Positions 16,225 to 24,778 of a DNA stretch of 64,000 nt are shown piece by piece. The notes beneath the pieces were generated by a model. The model was not told the DNA's origin. It did not search any database and saw only the letters and a program-made list of their open reading frames with translations. The translations under genes and the position numbers were made by a program. Where the stretch lies: the NCBI GenBank assembly GCA_951812305.1, contig CATOSB010000002.1:744001-808000 (forward strand), in the 5' to 3' direction. This stretch comes from an uncultured Paracoccaceae bacterium. GTDB taxonomy: Bacteria > Pseudomonadota > Alphaproteobacteria > Rhodobacterales > Rhodobacteraceae. Every line of letters begins with the position of its first letter. Within the stretch, counting starts at the first letter, position 1.

Positions 16225-17409
16225 ATGCATGTTCCAGTCGCAATCATCGGTGCGGGACCATCGGGGTCACTTCTGGCCTGGATTCTGCGCCAACGCGGAA
16301 TCGAAAGCATCGTGTTCGAAAACCGCAGCCGCGAATATGTCGAAGGGCGCATTCGCGCGGGCGTCATGGAACAAAACGCCGTCGACCTGATGATCCGCGC
16401 CGGAATTGGCGAACGGTTGCAGAAGGAATCCATGTACCAGCGCGGCGTCGAAATCGGCATCAACAACAGCCACCATTTCCTCGATTTCGAGAAACTGATT
16501 GGTATCGGCGTCACCGTTTACGGTCAGTCAGAGGTGACGAAGGATCTGTTGGGCGGGTTGGCGAATGAAAGGCACAATGTCCTTTACGAAACGCCGGTCA
16601 CCAAAATCGAAGATCACCATTCTGACAAAGTCAAAGTAACGTACGAGGAAAACGGCGTCGCGAAACAGCTCACCGCTGATTTCGTCCTCGGCGCCGACGG
16701 CTATCACGGCGCTTCGCGCAAATCGGTGCCGGACGGCGGCATCGTTATGCACGAAAAGACCTATCCGCTGGGTTGGTTGGGCATCATGGTCAAGGCACCG
16801 CAATCAAAGCCGGTCGCGTTCTTCACATTCCATGACCGCGGTTTCGCGCTTTTGAGTATGCGGACGCCGGAAATCCAGCGTCTCTATCTGCAGGTCGCAA
16901 ATGACGAGAATCTGAACGAATGGTCGGATGATCGCATCTGGGACGAGCTGGACACCCGTATGGGAACGCCGGGATGGGAGCTTATTCGTGGCGAGATTTT
17001 CCAGAAGGACCTCGCGCCGCTCAGAAGTTTCTTCTGCGAAAGCCAACGCTATGGCAACATGTTCCTGGTTGGTGACGCGGCGCATGTTGTGCCCCCAACA
17101 GGCGCCAAAGGTCTGAACTCTGCTTTCGCGGATGTGAGCGTGTTGTCTGCGGGGCTGATCCAGCATTACACCGAAGATGACTCGACGATTCTGGATAATT
17201 TCTCCGACCTGGCGGTCGCGCGAAATGTGCAAACACAGCGGTTTTCCGGGGCCAATACGGCCAAATACCACATCTTCCCCGGCACGAATTCGTTCGACCG
17301 GAAGATGCAGCAGGCGGAACTGGAATACCTTGTGACAGACGAAACCGCTCAAATCTCTTACGCCAAACAACATACCGGGCTACCATTTGCGCATTGGCCT
17401 GAACTGTAA
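16225..17409 (+). CDS. pobA: 4-hydroxybenzoate 3-monooxygenase-like (PobA)
   Basis: FAD-dependent aromatic hydroxylase expected to turn 4-hydroxybenzoate into protocatechuate with NAD(P)H and O2. 394 residues, the normal length. The FAD motif GAGPSG is at 9-14, RIRAGVMEQ follows near residue 44, and the second FAD motif GDAAHVVPPTGAKGLN is near 283. The ATG at 16225 overlaps the stop of the disrupted small ORF; the IS66 element ends only 13 bp upstream, so the native promoter is now 1.6 kb away and expression may depend on the IS. It is followed by ligAB, consistent with a 4,5-cleavage route for protocatechuate. Confidence 0.88.
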   Translation: MHVPVAIIGAGPSGSLLAWILRQRGIESIVFENRSREYVEGRIRAGVMEQNAVDLMIRAGIGERLQKESMYQRGVEIGINNSHHFLDFEKLIGIGVTVYGQSEVTKDLLGGLANERHNVLYETPVTKIEDHHSDKVKVTYEENGVAKQLTADFVLGADGYHGASRKSVPDGGIVMHEKTYPLGWLGIMVKAPQSKPVAFFTFHDRGFALLSMRTPEIQRLYLQVANDENLNEWSDDRIWDELDTRMGTPGWELIRGEIFQKDLAPLRSFFCESQRYGNMFLVGDAAHVVPPTGAKGLNSAFADVSVLSAGLIQHYTEDDSTILDNFSDLAVARNVQTQRFSGANTAKYHIFPGTNSFDRKMQQAELEYLVTDETAQISYAKQHTGLPFAHWPEL

Positions 17410-17453
17410 TTGGCATTCGCTCTTTCAATTCCTGAGAAGAAAGGAACAGACAG

Positions 17454-17822
17454 ATGAGTAAAGAAACCGGTCACTCAGATCACATCCCGGGTACCCGCGT
17501 ATTCACCGGGCAACGGTCGTCCAAAGGCCTGAAGCTGAACAAGTTCGCGTTCTCACTGGCGAAGGCCGAAAACCGAGAGGCGTTCGGCAAAGATCCGGTC
17601 GCCTTCATGGATACTTTCGGCCTGTCAGAATGGGAAAAGCAGAAAGTTCTGGAAAAGGACGTCAAGGCGCTGGTCGAGGAGGGCGGTGGCAGCATCTACA
17701 TGCTGATCAAGATTGGCTCCGTCACCGGTGATGGGCTGGCAAGCATGGGTGCCCAGCAGCGCGGTGAAACGCTCGAAGAATTCATGGCGACGCGCAATGT
17801 GCCGCTGAAGCAAAACACCTGA
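17454..17822 (+). CDS. ligA: Protocatechuate 4,5-dioxygenase alpha subunit-like (LigA)
   Basis: Small subunit of an extradiol ring-cleavage dioxygenase, 122 residues. Family features include KLNKFAFSLAKAENREAF in the N-terminal helices and an EEGGGSIYMLIKIG segment, which in the family lies near the active site of the large subunit. AGAAAGGA lies before the start. It lies 44 bp after pobA and 29 bp before the catalytic subunit gene, so these form one operon. Confidence 0.85.
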   Translation: MSKETGHSDHIPGTRVFTGQRSSKGLKLNKFAFSLAKAENREAFGKDPVAFMDTFGLSEWEKQKVLEKDVKALVEEGGGSIYMLIKIGSVTGDGLASMGAQQRGETLEEFMATRNVPLKQNT

Positions 17823-17851
17823 CCGCAAACGGCAGACGAAAGGATACGACA

Positions 17852-18706
17852 ATGGGAAAGATTGTTGCAGGGGTTGGATCGTCTCACGTTCCCTCGATAG
17901 GAACTGCGTTTGACGAAGAGGCCCAGGAATCGCCGGAATGGAAGCCGCTGTTTGACGGATACAAACCCGCCAAGAAGTGGTTGAAAGAAAAAGGCGTCAC
18001 CCACGCAATCGTCATCTACAATGACCACGGCACCGATTTCTTCTTTGACAAGTGCCCGACATTCGCAATGGGTGCGGCCGAAGAATACCCAATTGGCGAC
18101 GAAGGCTGGGGCATCCGCGATTTGCCGACTGTGAAGGGCGATCTTGATTTCTCCTGGCATCTGGCGAATTCGATCATCGGCGAAAGCGAATTCGACCTGA
18201 CCATCTGTCAGGAAATGGTTATGGACCACGGGCTGTTGGTGCCGCTGCCGCTTTTGTTTGATTACGACCCCGACTGGAGCGTCAAAACAGTGCCGCTTCA
18301 TGTCAATGTACTGCAGCACCCATTGCCGACGTCCAATCGGCTTTGGCAGCTTGGTGCCGCAATTCGCAAGGCCGTGGAATCCTACCCTGACGATGCGCGT
18401 GTCGCTGTTATCGGTACTGGTGGTCTGTCTCACCAGCTTCATGGTGACCGGTTCGGGCATATGAACGAAGACTGGGACAAAGAATTCCTGGACTTGATCG
18501 AGGATGATCCCAAGAAACTGATCGACATCCCGCACGACACGTGGATGGAACGCGGGGGCGCTGAATCGGTCGAAATGATCATGTGGCTGGGGATGCGCGG
18601 TGCGCTGACGCCTGAAGTCAACAAGGTGCACCGCAGCTACTATATGCCGATGCTGACGGGCATGGGGATCACCGTGCTCGAAGACAAGGTCGCCGCAGCG
18701 GCCTGA
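17852..18706 (+). CDS. ligB: Protocatechuate 4,5-dioxygenase beta subunit-like (LigB)
   Basis: Catalytic subunit of a class III extradiol dioxygenase, which opens protocatechuate or a relative between C4 and C5 using Fe(II). The metal ligands correspond to H12 (GSSHVPS), H59 (YNDHGTD) and E238 (RGGAESVE); H194 (GGLSHQLHG) matches the catalytic base. 284 residues, close to the known LigB length. No downstream lig genes (dehydrogenase, lactonase, hydratase, aldolase) follow; a TRAP operon does. The enzyme could also act on gallate or a methylated catechol, so substrate identity is not certain. Confidence 0.87.
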   Translation: MGKIVAGVGSSHVPSIGTAFDEEAQESPEWKPLFDGYKPAKKWLKEKGVTHAIVIYNDHGTDFFFDKCPTFAMGAAEEYPIGDEGWGIRDLPTVKGDLDFSWHLANSIIGESEFDLTICQEMVMDHGLLVPLPLLFDYDPDWSVKTVPLHVNVLQHPLPTSNRLWQLGAAIRKAVESYPDDARVAVIGTGGLSHQLHGDRFGHMNEDWDKEFLDLIEDDPKKLIDIPHDTWMERGGAESVEMIMWLGMRGALTPEVNKVHRSYYMPMLTGMGITVLEDKVAAAA

Positions 18707-18717
18707 TAATCAAAGCC

Positions 18718-18740
18718 GGCCCGCAAGCGTTTTGCGGGCC
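18718..18740 (+). terminator. Hairpin after ligB
   Basis: A perfect 9-bp stem, GGCCCGCAA (18718-18726) with TTGCGGGCC (18732-18740) around a 5-base loop, begins 11 bp after the ligB stop. There is no T-run, so termination may be partial, with read-through into the TRAP genes. Confidence 0.5.
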
Positions 18741-18783
18741 GCATCAATCACAATGAGTGACCGCCTGAGAGCAGGCTATCGGA

Positions 18784-18800
18784 CGGACGCGCCGCGTCCG
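18784..18800. promoter_or_regulatory. Palindrome upstream of dctP (system 2)
   Basis: CGGACGCG at 18784-18791 and CGCGTCCG at 18793-18800 form a perfect 8-bp inverted repeat around a single C, 48 bp before the dctP start. It could be a protein-binding site or part of an mRNA stem. Confidence 0.35.
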
Positions 18801-18847
18801 AGCGCGCGCCTGCTTTGCCCGGAGGTCACCGGATTCCGGAGGAAATG

Positions 18848-19855
18848 ATGAGAACTCAGATCAGAAAACTGGCCGCGGTCTTAGGCCTTTGCGCCCCGCT
18901 ATTGTCGGGTGCACCCGTCGTTGCGCAGAGCGAACTTAGCCTGGCCAATTTTATCCCGCCACGTCATCCGATGAACGCCAAAGTGTTCACGCCCTTTGCC
19001 GACGACGTTGCCAAAGTGACGAACGGCGAAGTCACCGTTCGCATTTTCCCGTCAGGTGAATTGGGCGCCGGACCACAGCGTCAATACAACCGCGTGCTTA
19101 CGGCTGTTGCCGATATTGGTTTTGGTTTGCAGGGCTACACGTCCTCGCAATTCCCGCGCACGCTGGTGGCCGAGTTGCCGGGGCTGTTTCCATCACCCGA
19201 AGCCGCGGTCGACACGATCTGGGCCAATTTCGAGCTGATCGCAGACGACTATTCGGAAGCAAAAGTTCTGGCTGTCTGGGTGAATTCACCGGCGGTCTTG
19301 CTGACACGCGACCAAGCGGTGAATTCAGTCGAAGACCTTGCGGGTTTGACCATTCGCGCCCCGTCGGCGATTGGCGCCAAAGTGCTCGAGGCATGGGGCG
19401 CAAACGCGGTCACCATGCCCGCGCCAGAGATCTATAATGCGCTGCAGACCGGAGTTATCGATGGCGTGTTCATCGGCGCCGATGCAGTCAAGTCCTTTCG
19501 CCTCGACGAGGTGTCAAAGCACGCGGCATTCGGTCTGCCGAACGCTGTGACGACCTTCTTTCTGCTTATGAATCAAGGATCGTGGGACAAGCTTTCGTCT
19601 GAGCAGCAAGCGCAGATCGACGGCATCACCGGCGAGAGCCTCAGCAAACATGCAACCGAGGTTTACGCCGCCTCTGGCTCTGCCGCCCGCACCCACCTTG
19701 AGGGCTACGATGGATACGTGGTCACCGATCTGAGCGCCGAAGAAAGTGCGCGCATGGTCGATATGCTGGGCGATCTTTATGGCGAAGTCGCCGACGATCT
19801 GGCGGCGCAAGGGATTGATGGGCAGGCCATTTTGTCCGGTCTGCAGGCGAACTGA
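18848..19855 (+). CDS. dctP: TRAP transporter solute-binding protein DctP (system 2)
   Basis: Periplasmic receptor for TRAP system 2, 335 residues. Two ATGs occur in tandem; the one at 18848 has the better spacing to GGAGG at 18838-18842. The signal peptide is MRTQIRKLAAVLGLC... with cleavage after PVVAQ. FPSGELGAGP and APEIYNALQTGVIDGVF are family blocks. The protein is of the same subtype as the DctP at 4102 (SLANFIPPRHPMNAK against SVATFIPPQHHINAN). It directly follows pobA-ligAB, so an aromatic acid is a plausible ligand. Confidence 0.88.
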   Translation: MRTQIRKLAAVLGLCAPLLSGAPVVAQSELSLANFIPPRHPMNAKVFTPFADDVAKVTNGEVTVRIFPSGELGAGPQRQYNRVLTAVADIGFGLQGYTSSQFPRTLVAELPGLFPSPEAAVDTIWANFELIADDYSEAKVLAVWVNSPAVLLTRDQAVNSVEDLAGLTIRAPSAIGAKVLEAWGANAVTMPAPEIYNALQTGVIDGVFIGADAVKSFRLDEVSKHAAFGLPNAVTTFFLLMNQGSWDKLSSEQQAQIDGITGESLSKHATEVYAASGSAARTHLEGYDGYVVTDLSAEESARMVDMLGDLYGEVADDLAAQGIDGQAILSGLQAN

Positions 19856-19859
19856 TCCG

Positions 19860-20266
19860 ATGCCGGACCGCCGCGACAATCATCCATCTGACGGCACCCC
19901 GATCTCAAAGATCGGGGTGGTCGCCAGCGTTGCCAGCCGGATGAACCGATGGCTGGCGATTTCGGCAGGCGCGGTGATTGCCGGTATTGCAATCCTGATC
20001 GTAACCAACGTCCTGCTGAGATACTTCACAGGCAAAGCGATCATCGGCGCCGAGGAAATCGTTCAGGTCGCGATGGTGCCGGTGATATTTCTGGCGATCG
20101 GATATTGCGGGCAAATCGGCGGCCATATCTCGGTCGACATTTTTGAATCGGTCTTTCCGTCTTGGTTTTGGCGTGTGGTTTCACCGATCGTGCGAATTGC
20201 CGGGGCCGTCGCGTTCGGCGCCATGTGTTTTCAGGCCATCAGGTCCGGCGCAATGGCTGGCGAATT
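19860..20266 (+). pseudogene. dctQ: TRAP small permease DctQ (system 2), 5' part
   Basis: Starts 4 bp after dctP. It encodes three hydrophobic helices (around ISAGAVIAGIAILIV, MVPVIFLAIGYCG and IVRIAGAVAFGAMCF) with GGHISVDIFE between helices 2 and 3. The frame stops two codons into the IS66 left end (after AGEL). The missing last part is intact after the IS at 21876. The full protein would be about 187 residues. Confidence 0.82.
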
Positions 20267-21867
20267 GTAACTCCCAAGCACCCCCCACGTTTGAGTGTTA
20301 TTGTCAGTTTTATGGTGAGTCGAATTTGCCATTTTGCGCGTGTTTTTTTTCTTTCTTGTCTGAATTCTGTGGCGCCGGGTTGATTTCTCTGAATCAGTGG
20401 TGGGATGGATCAGGTTGCCGCCCTTGAACAACTTCTCGCCACGGCTCTGCGTCGGATCGCTGAGCTTGAAGCTGCGTTGGCGAGCATGGCGGAAGAGATC
20501 ACGGACCTGCGCCGACAGTTGGCCAAGAACAGCAGCAATAGCAGCAAGCCCCCTTCAAGTGATGGCCTGAAGAAGCCAGCCCCGCGCAGCCTGCGTGGCA
20601 AATCCGGAAAGAAAAGTGGCGGCCAAGTTGGCCACCGGGGCGACACCCTGCGCCAGACGTCAACACCCGACTTTGTCGAACGGCATGAGGCGACGCATTG
20701 CAGCGCCTGTCAGAGCGCCCTGACGGCGGAGATGGTGAAAGGGATCGAGAAGCGTCAGGTGTTCGACTTGCCTGCGCCACGCCTGGAGGTCACCGAGCAT
20801 CAGGCGGCGGTTTATTGTTGCGACCATTGTCGAGCCACGACGACGGCTGGCTTTCCCGATGGCGTGGCCGCGCATGTGCAATATGGCACGCGCATGCGGG
20901 CAGTGGCGGTCTATTGCAATGTTCAGCAGCTGATACCCGAGGATCGGGTCTGCCAGCTTATGCGCGACCTGTTTGGGGCCACCAGCTTGTGCGCGGCCAG
21001 CGTGACCAACTGGACGCGCGGCGCGGCAAATAAGATGGGTGTCGTGGTTGAACACATTCTCGCCCGGCTTGCCGAAGGCGGCGTTCGGCATCTGGACGAG
21101 ACCGGACTTCGTGTTGCCGGCAAGCTGCACTGGCTGCACACGATCTGCGATACCGCCTTCACCCATTACCGCATCAGCGCCAAACGCGGTGCTGTTCCAA
21201 CCTTCCTGACCGGCGGGACGATCATTCATGATCACTGGAAACCCTACTACGCCCATATGAGCGGAGTGGACGCCCACGCCCTCTGCGGGGCGCATCACTT
21301 GCGCGAACTCAAGGCCATCGAAGAGATCGAAAAAGAGCCTTGGGCGACGGAGATGAGCGCAGTGCTTCATAGCGCCAATCAGCTCAGATGCGCGGCTCAG
21401 GATCAAGGCGAGACCGAACTCCCGGAACTGGTTCGCCAGGGTATAGTCACCAGATACATGGCGATCCTCGCCAAGGGGCTCGCCTTCCACGAACGCCAGC
21501 CCCCGCTGGCCAAAAGCCCCGGCACCCGCGGCCGAAAAGCCAGGCGGCCAGGCCACAACCTGCTCCTCCGCCTGCGTGACTACCGCGATGACGTTTTGCG
21601 ATTCATCGCCGACTTCGCGGTCCCATTCACAAACAATCAGGCCGAACAGGACCTGCGCATGATGAAGCTGCGCATGAAAATCTCGGGCACCTTCCGCACC
21701 CTCGAGGGCGCGCGGGTCTTCGCCGACATCAGGTCCGTCATCTCGACGGCCAGAAAACACCGGTTCAACATCCTGGAAATCCTGACCCTGTCACCACCTC
21801 AGATCATCGCACGGCTCTGACGGAACAAAACCCCGCAACCCTATCGGACAGGGTGCTTGGGAGTTAC
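20267..21867 (+). mobile_element. IS66-family element, copy B
   Basis: 1601 bp, ends and content as copy A (14612). The 8-bp duplication GGCGAATT flanks it at 20259-20266 and 21868-21875; it differs from that of copy A. It interrupts dctQ of TRAP system 2. It has the same orientation as copy A, 4.06 kb away. Confidence 0.92.
20405..21820 (+). CDS. tnpC: IS66-family transposase TnpC (copy B)
   Basis: 471 residues, identical to the transposase at 14749 apart from one noticed substitution: LAKSPGT here, LVKSPGT in copy A. All core motifs are conserved, so both copies should be active. Confidence 0.93.
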   Translation: MDQVAALEQLLATALRRIAELEAALASMAEEITDLRRQLAKNSSNSSKPPSSDGLKKPAPRSLRGKSGKKSGGQVGHRGDTLRQTSTPDFVERHEATHCSACQSALTAEMVKGIEKRQVFDLPAPRLEVTEHQAAVYCCDHCRATTTAGFPDGVAAHVQYGTRMRAVAVYCNVQQLIPEDRVCQLMRDLFGATSLCAASVTNWTRGAANKMGVVVEHILARLAEGGVRHLDETGLRVAGKLHWLHTICDTAFTHYRISAKRGAVPTFLTGGTIIHDHWKPYYAHMSGVDAHALCGAHHLRELKAIEEIEKEPWATEMSAVLHSANQLRCAAQDQGETELPELVRQGIVTRYMAILAKGLAFHERQPPLAKSPGTRGRKARRPGHNLLLRLRDYRDDVLRFIADFAVPFTNNQAEQDLRMMKLRMKISGTFRTLEGARVFADIRSVISTARKHRFNILEILTLSPPQIIARL

Positions 21868-21875
21868 GGCGAATT

Positions 21876-22029
21876 CAACGAGACAACCAATATCCGCCGC
21901 ATTCCACATGAGCCAATGTGGTTCATGCTGGCGCTTGGTGCAGGGTTCGCGGGCTTCATCGAACTGACGAAATTGTGGGTCGATCCTCAAAGCCCGCTGA
22001 TTCTGGGGGAGGATTCTGATGACCGGTGA
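21876..22029 (+). pseudogene. dctQ: TRAP small permease DctQ (system 2), 3' part
   Basis: After the second copy of GGCGAATT the dctQ frame continues (NETTNIRRIPHEPMWFML, then ALGAGFAGFIEL), supplying the fourth helix, and stops at 22027-22029. E-T-T and the aromatic-Pro segment before helix 4 correspond to GETTQQLLISYEPF in the other two DctQ proteins. The stop overlaps the dctM start by 11 bp. Confidence 0.82.
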
Positions 22030-23320
22030 AGCGATGGGACTTTACGGAATTCTGGGCCTTTTCGTCCTGCTTGCCTTAAGGATGCCGGTTGGGCTTGCCC
22101 TTATTGTTACCGGCACGTTGGGCATCTGGGCGATGACCAATCTGTCTGTTGCGCTTTCGACGCTGGGCGACGAAACCTGGGTGGTTGTGACCCAGTCAAC
22201 GCTGGTGGTGATTCCGTTATTCATACTGATGGGCAACATCGCCAGCGTCTCGGGAATGAGCCGGAACCTTTATGACGCGGCCTTCGCATTCATCGGCCAC
22301 CGGCGCGGTGGCCTTGCGGGCGCGACGATCATTGGTTGCGGCGGGTTTGCCGCCCTTTCAGGCTCTTCCGTCGCCTCTGCCCTGACAATGGGGCGGGTGG
22401 CCTTGCCTGAAATGGAGCGGTTCAACTACGATGACCGGCTTGCGACTGGCGCCGTTGCGGCGGGGGGCACGCTTGGCATTCTCATTCTGCCTTCAACCGG
22501 GTTCATCGTCTACGCAATTCTGACTGAAGAATCGATCGGGCAGCTTTTTATTGCCGGTATCCTGCCCGGTCTTCTGCTGATGATCCTTTTCGCTTTTACC
22601 GTCAGCCTGATTTGCTGGAAAAACCCCGAACTTGGCCCGGCAGGCCCAAAAAGCGCCGCGCGCGAGCGCGTAAAGGCACTGATGAACGCAACGCCGTTGA
22701 TCGGAATTATCCTTTTGACCATTGGCGGTATTTATTCCGGCGTTTTTACCCCCGTCGAAGCTGCCGGTGTTGGTGCCTTTCTGGCCGCCGTCATCGCGCT
22801 TTTCCGGCGCAGTCTTACTCCTGCGACTGCGACGGACGTTCTGCTCAGAACCGTGAAGACCACCGCAATGACGTATCTGATACTCATCGGTGCGCATGTA
22901 TTCACCCCTTTTCTGGCCCGAAGCGGTCTGCCCGACATGCTGGTGGAATTGCTCATCGGTTTCGGAATCGGCGCTTATGGAACACTGATCGTCATTCTGG
23001 TGGCCCTGATAATTCTGGGCACTTTTCTTGAAGGCCTGGCAATGCTCGTCCTGACCTTGCCGATCATTTTTCCCATCGTTCTCGCGCTGGGCTTCGACCC
23101 GATTTGGTTTGGCGTGCTTATGGTCATCGTACTTGAAATGGGGCTCATTACGCCGCCCGTCGGACTGAACGTGTTCCTGGTCAAAATGATCGCGCCCAGG
23201 GTGCCGTTGGCGACCATCTTCTCTGGCATTGCCCCGTTCTGGGTCGCAATGCTCGTAACGCTGGTGCTGCTGGTCCTGTTCCCGCAGATCGCCATGTTCA
23301 TGCCGCAGCAGATGTTCTAG
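22019..23320 (+). CDS. dctM: TRAP transporter large permease DctM (system 2)
   Basis: Complete large TRAP permease of 433 residues, about 12 hydrophobic segments. GGAGG at 22008-22012 supports the ATG at 22019. Family blocks: NIASVSGMSRNLYDAAF, GFAALSGSSVASALTMG, GVFTPVEAAGVGAF, EMGLITPPVGLNVFLVK. It lies downstream of the broken dctQ, so even if translated, transport needs DctQ and is probably impaired. It differs more from the other two DctM than they do from each other. Confidence 0.92.
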   Translation: MTGEAMGLYGILGLFVLLALRMPVGLALIVTGTLGIWAMTNLSVALSTLGDETWVVVTQSTLVVIPLFILMGNIASVSGMSRNLYDAAFAFIGHRRGGLAGATIIGCGGFAALSGSSVASALTMGRVALPEMERFNYDDRLATGAVAAGGTLGILILPSTGFIVYAILTEESIGQLFIAGILPGLLLMILFAFTVSLICWKNPELGPAGPKSAARERVKALMNATPLIGIILLTIGGIYSGVFTPVEAAGVGAFLAAVIALFRRSLTPATATDVLLRTVKTTAMTYLILIGAHVFTPFLARSGLPDMLVELLIGFGIGAYGTLIVILVALIILGTFLEGLAMLVLTLPIIFPIVLALGFDPIWFGVLMVIVLEMGLITPPVGLNVFLVKMIAPRVPLATIFSGIAPFWVAMLVTLVLLVLFPQIAMFMPQQMF

Positions 23321-23735
23321 CAATCGGGATGAGCCGCTCCAAAAGGATACTTCGTTCGTCCATTGTGTTGCCCACCGCAAATAAACGGCGCGTTTGAACG
23401 GCTGCGTTTGTGAATCTCGCGGTGGCGAAAAACCTAAACACGGGATTTTCCGGACTTGTGCGGCTGCGCTGACGCTAACGCAGAAATCCCTCGCATCCGC
23501 GGTACGTGTTTTTGCCGCATTGCGGCCAGTATTTCTGATACGGTCGTCCAATCTTATTGTGGGACTCTGAATCCGAACCGAACCTTCGCTGCACGTCATC
23601 GGGAATGGGCCGATGCGGAACACGCGCAGGTTCAGCGTGCCGTTTCAAAAGTCCGGTTTCGGGCAATTTGTGGACGCAAACATGCATCTCTGTGAATATT
23701 CCAGAGGCAAGCCAAAGGGCCGAAACAGAGTTGGA
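23321..23735. other. Intergenic region after dctM, no gene found
   Basis: About 415 bases between the convergent dctM and lysR genes. Open frames here are short and show no family features. No clear terminator or IS end was seen. Confidence 0.5.
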
Positions 23736-24698
23736 TCAACTGTGATCCAAACTTCTTGATCCGATCTCTCCAACAAACTCGGCAATCTGGCGCACGAGTT
23801 TCCGCTTGGACATTTCTGCCACCACCTTCGGTAGATTCTGAAGCTCTCCCTTGCGCGCAACTGCCGTCAATGTTCGCGAAAGGCCCACAACCGGCAATAC
23901 CATCAGGCGCAACTTCATTTTCTCGACCATGCCATCGATCAGCAGTGTCGGCGTCAATAAACTGAACCCCTGCCCCGCCGACACACAGGACGTCACCATG
24001 CTTGACCGGTCGGCCTGGATGACTTTGTCAGGCTCGAACCGCAATCGCCGCAAATGCTGCGCGATCTGGCGGCCAGCGTTGGTCGTGTCGCCAAAGCGCA
24101 CCAGTGGCAGTTCCCGCTGGATCGCCTCAAGACTTTCGGTGGGGCCTTCATATTCTCCGGGAAGAACCAACAGGTAATCTTCCTTCAACACATGATGTCG
24201 TTCCAGACCATCCATATCCAGGAACGGGTTAGAAGTTATGGCGAGGTCAGCCTGCTTGGTGCGCAGCAAATGTTCGTGATTGCCGCTTTGCCCGGCGTGA
24301 AGCGTAATGTCCTCTACCCCGAACTCATCTTGCGCCAATTTCACGAGCCATGGTGTCAGTGTCGTGGCGACAGAGGCCTGAACACCGATACGCAGCAGGC
24401 TGATTGAAGCTTGTCCGACATGGCGCAGTTCGCTTTCCATGTCCGACAGGGCGTGCAGGACCCTCTGCGCGCGGTTGTGCAGGCGTGTACCTGCATGGGT
24501 AAGCCTCAAGGGCCGAACACTCCGGTCTATCAACTGGGTGTCGAACGCCTTTTCCAGCGTGGCGATATGTTGCGAAGCCGCAGGTTGCGACAGGCCCAGC
24601 ATCCGCGCGCCAGAGCGCATCTGACCGGTTTCGGCGACTGCCACCAGAACTTCGAGGGAACGGATGAGACCGGGTGTAAGCGAGGAGCGATCAAGCAT
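23736..24698 (-). CDS. LysR-family transcriptional regulator
   Basis: Intact LysR regulator of 320 residues. The helix-turn-helix spans roughly residues 22-50 (MRSGARMLGLSQPAASQHIA), followed by a linker helix and a two-subdomain ligand-binding part (LLRIGVQASVATTLTPWLV onwards). It is divergent from the MttB-family gene and 14 bp from a strong 33-bp inverted repeat, so control of that gene and of itself is likely. The inducer is unknown; a methylated amine would fit the targets. Confidence 0.9.
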   Translation of the reverse strand: MLDRSSLTPGLIRSLEVLVAVAETGQMRSGARMLGLSQPAASQHIATLEKAFDTQLIDRSVRPLRLTHAGTRLHNRAQRVLHALSDMESELRHVGQASISLLRIGVQASVATTLTPWLVKLAQDEFGVEDITLHAGQSGNHEHLLRTKQADLAITSNPFLDMDGLERHHVLKEDYLLVLPGEYEGPTESLEAIQRELPLVRFGDTTNAGRQIAQHLRRLRFEPDKVIQADRSSMVTSCVSAGQGFSLLTPTLLIDGMVEKMKLRLMVLPVVGLSRTLTAVARKGELQNLPKVVAEMSKRKLVRQIAEFVGEIGSRSLDHS

Positions 24699-24712
24699 GT
24701 TGTCATCATTAG

Positions 24713-24745
24713 TATAAGAATTTCTGATACTGTGAAATTGTTATA
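24713..24745. promoter_or_regulatory. LysR operator: 12-bp inverted repeat
   Basis: TATAAGAATTTC (24713-24724) and GAAATTGTTATA (24734-24745) match at 11 of 12 positions as an inverted repeat around a 9-base centre. It sits in the short divergent region between lysR (24698) and the MttB-family gene (24779). Size and location fit a LysR recognition site. Confidence 0.6.
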
Positions 24746-24778
24746 GGCGGCTGTCAATTGACCTGCGACGCTGACTGG

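Noticed and set aside
14612-21867. Composite transposon carrying pobA, ligAB and dctP
   Set aside because: Each IS66 copy has its own private 8-bp duplication, so the unit did not move as one.
23321-23735. Possible gene or IS remnant in the 415-bp gap after dctM
   Set aside because: No frame shows family motifs and no inverted ends or target duplications are seen.
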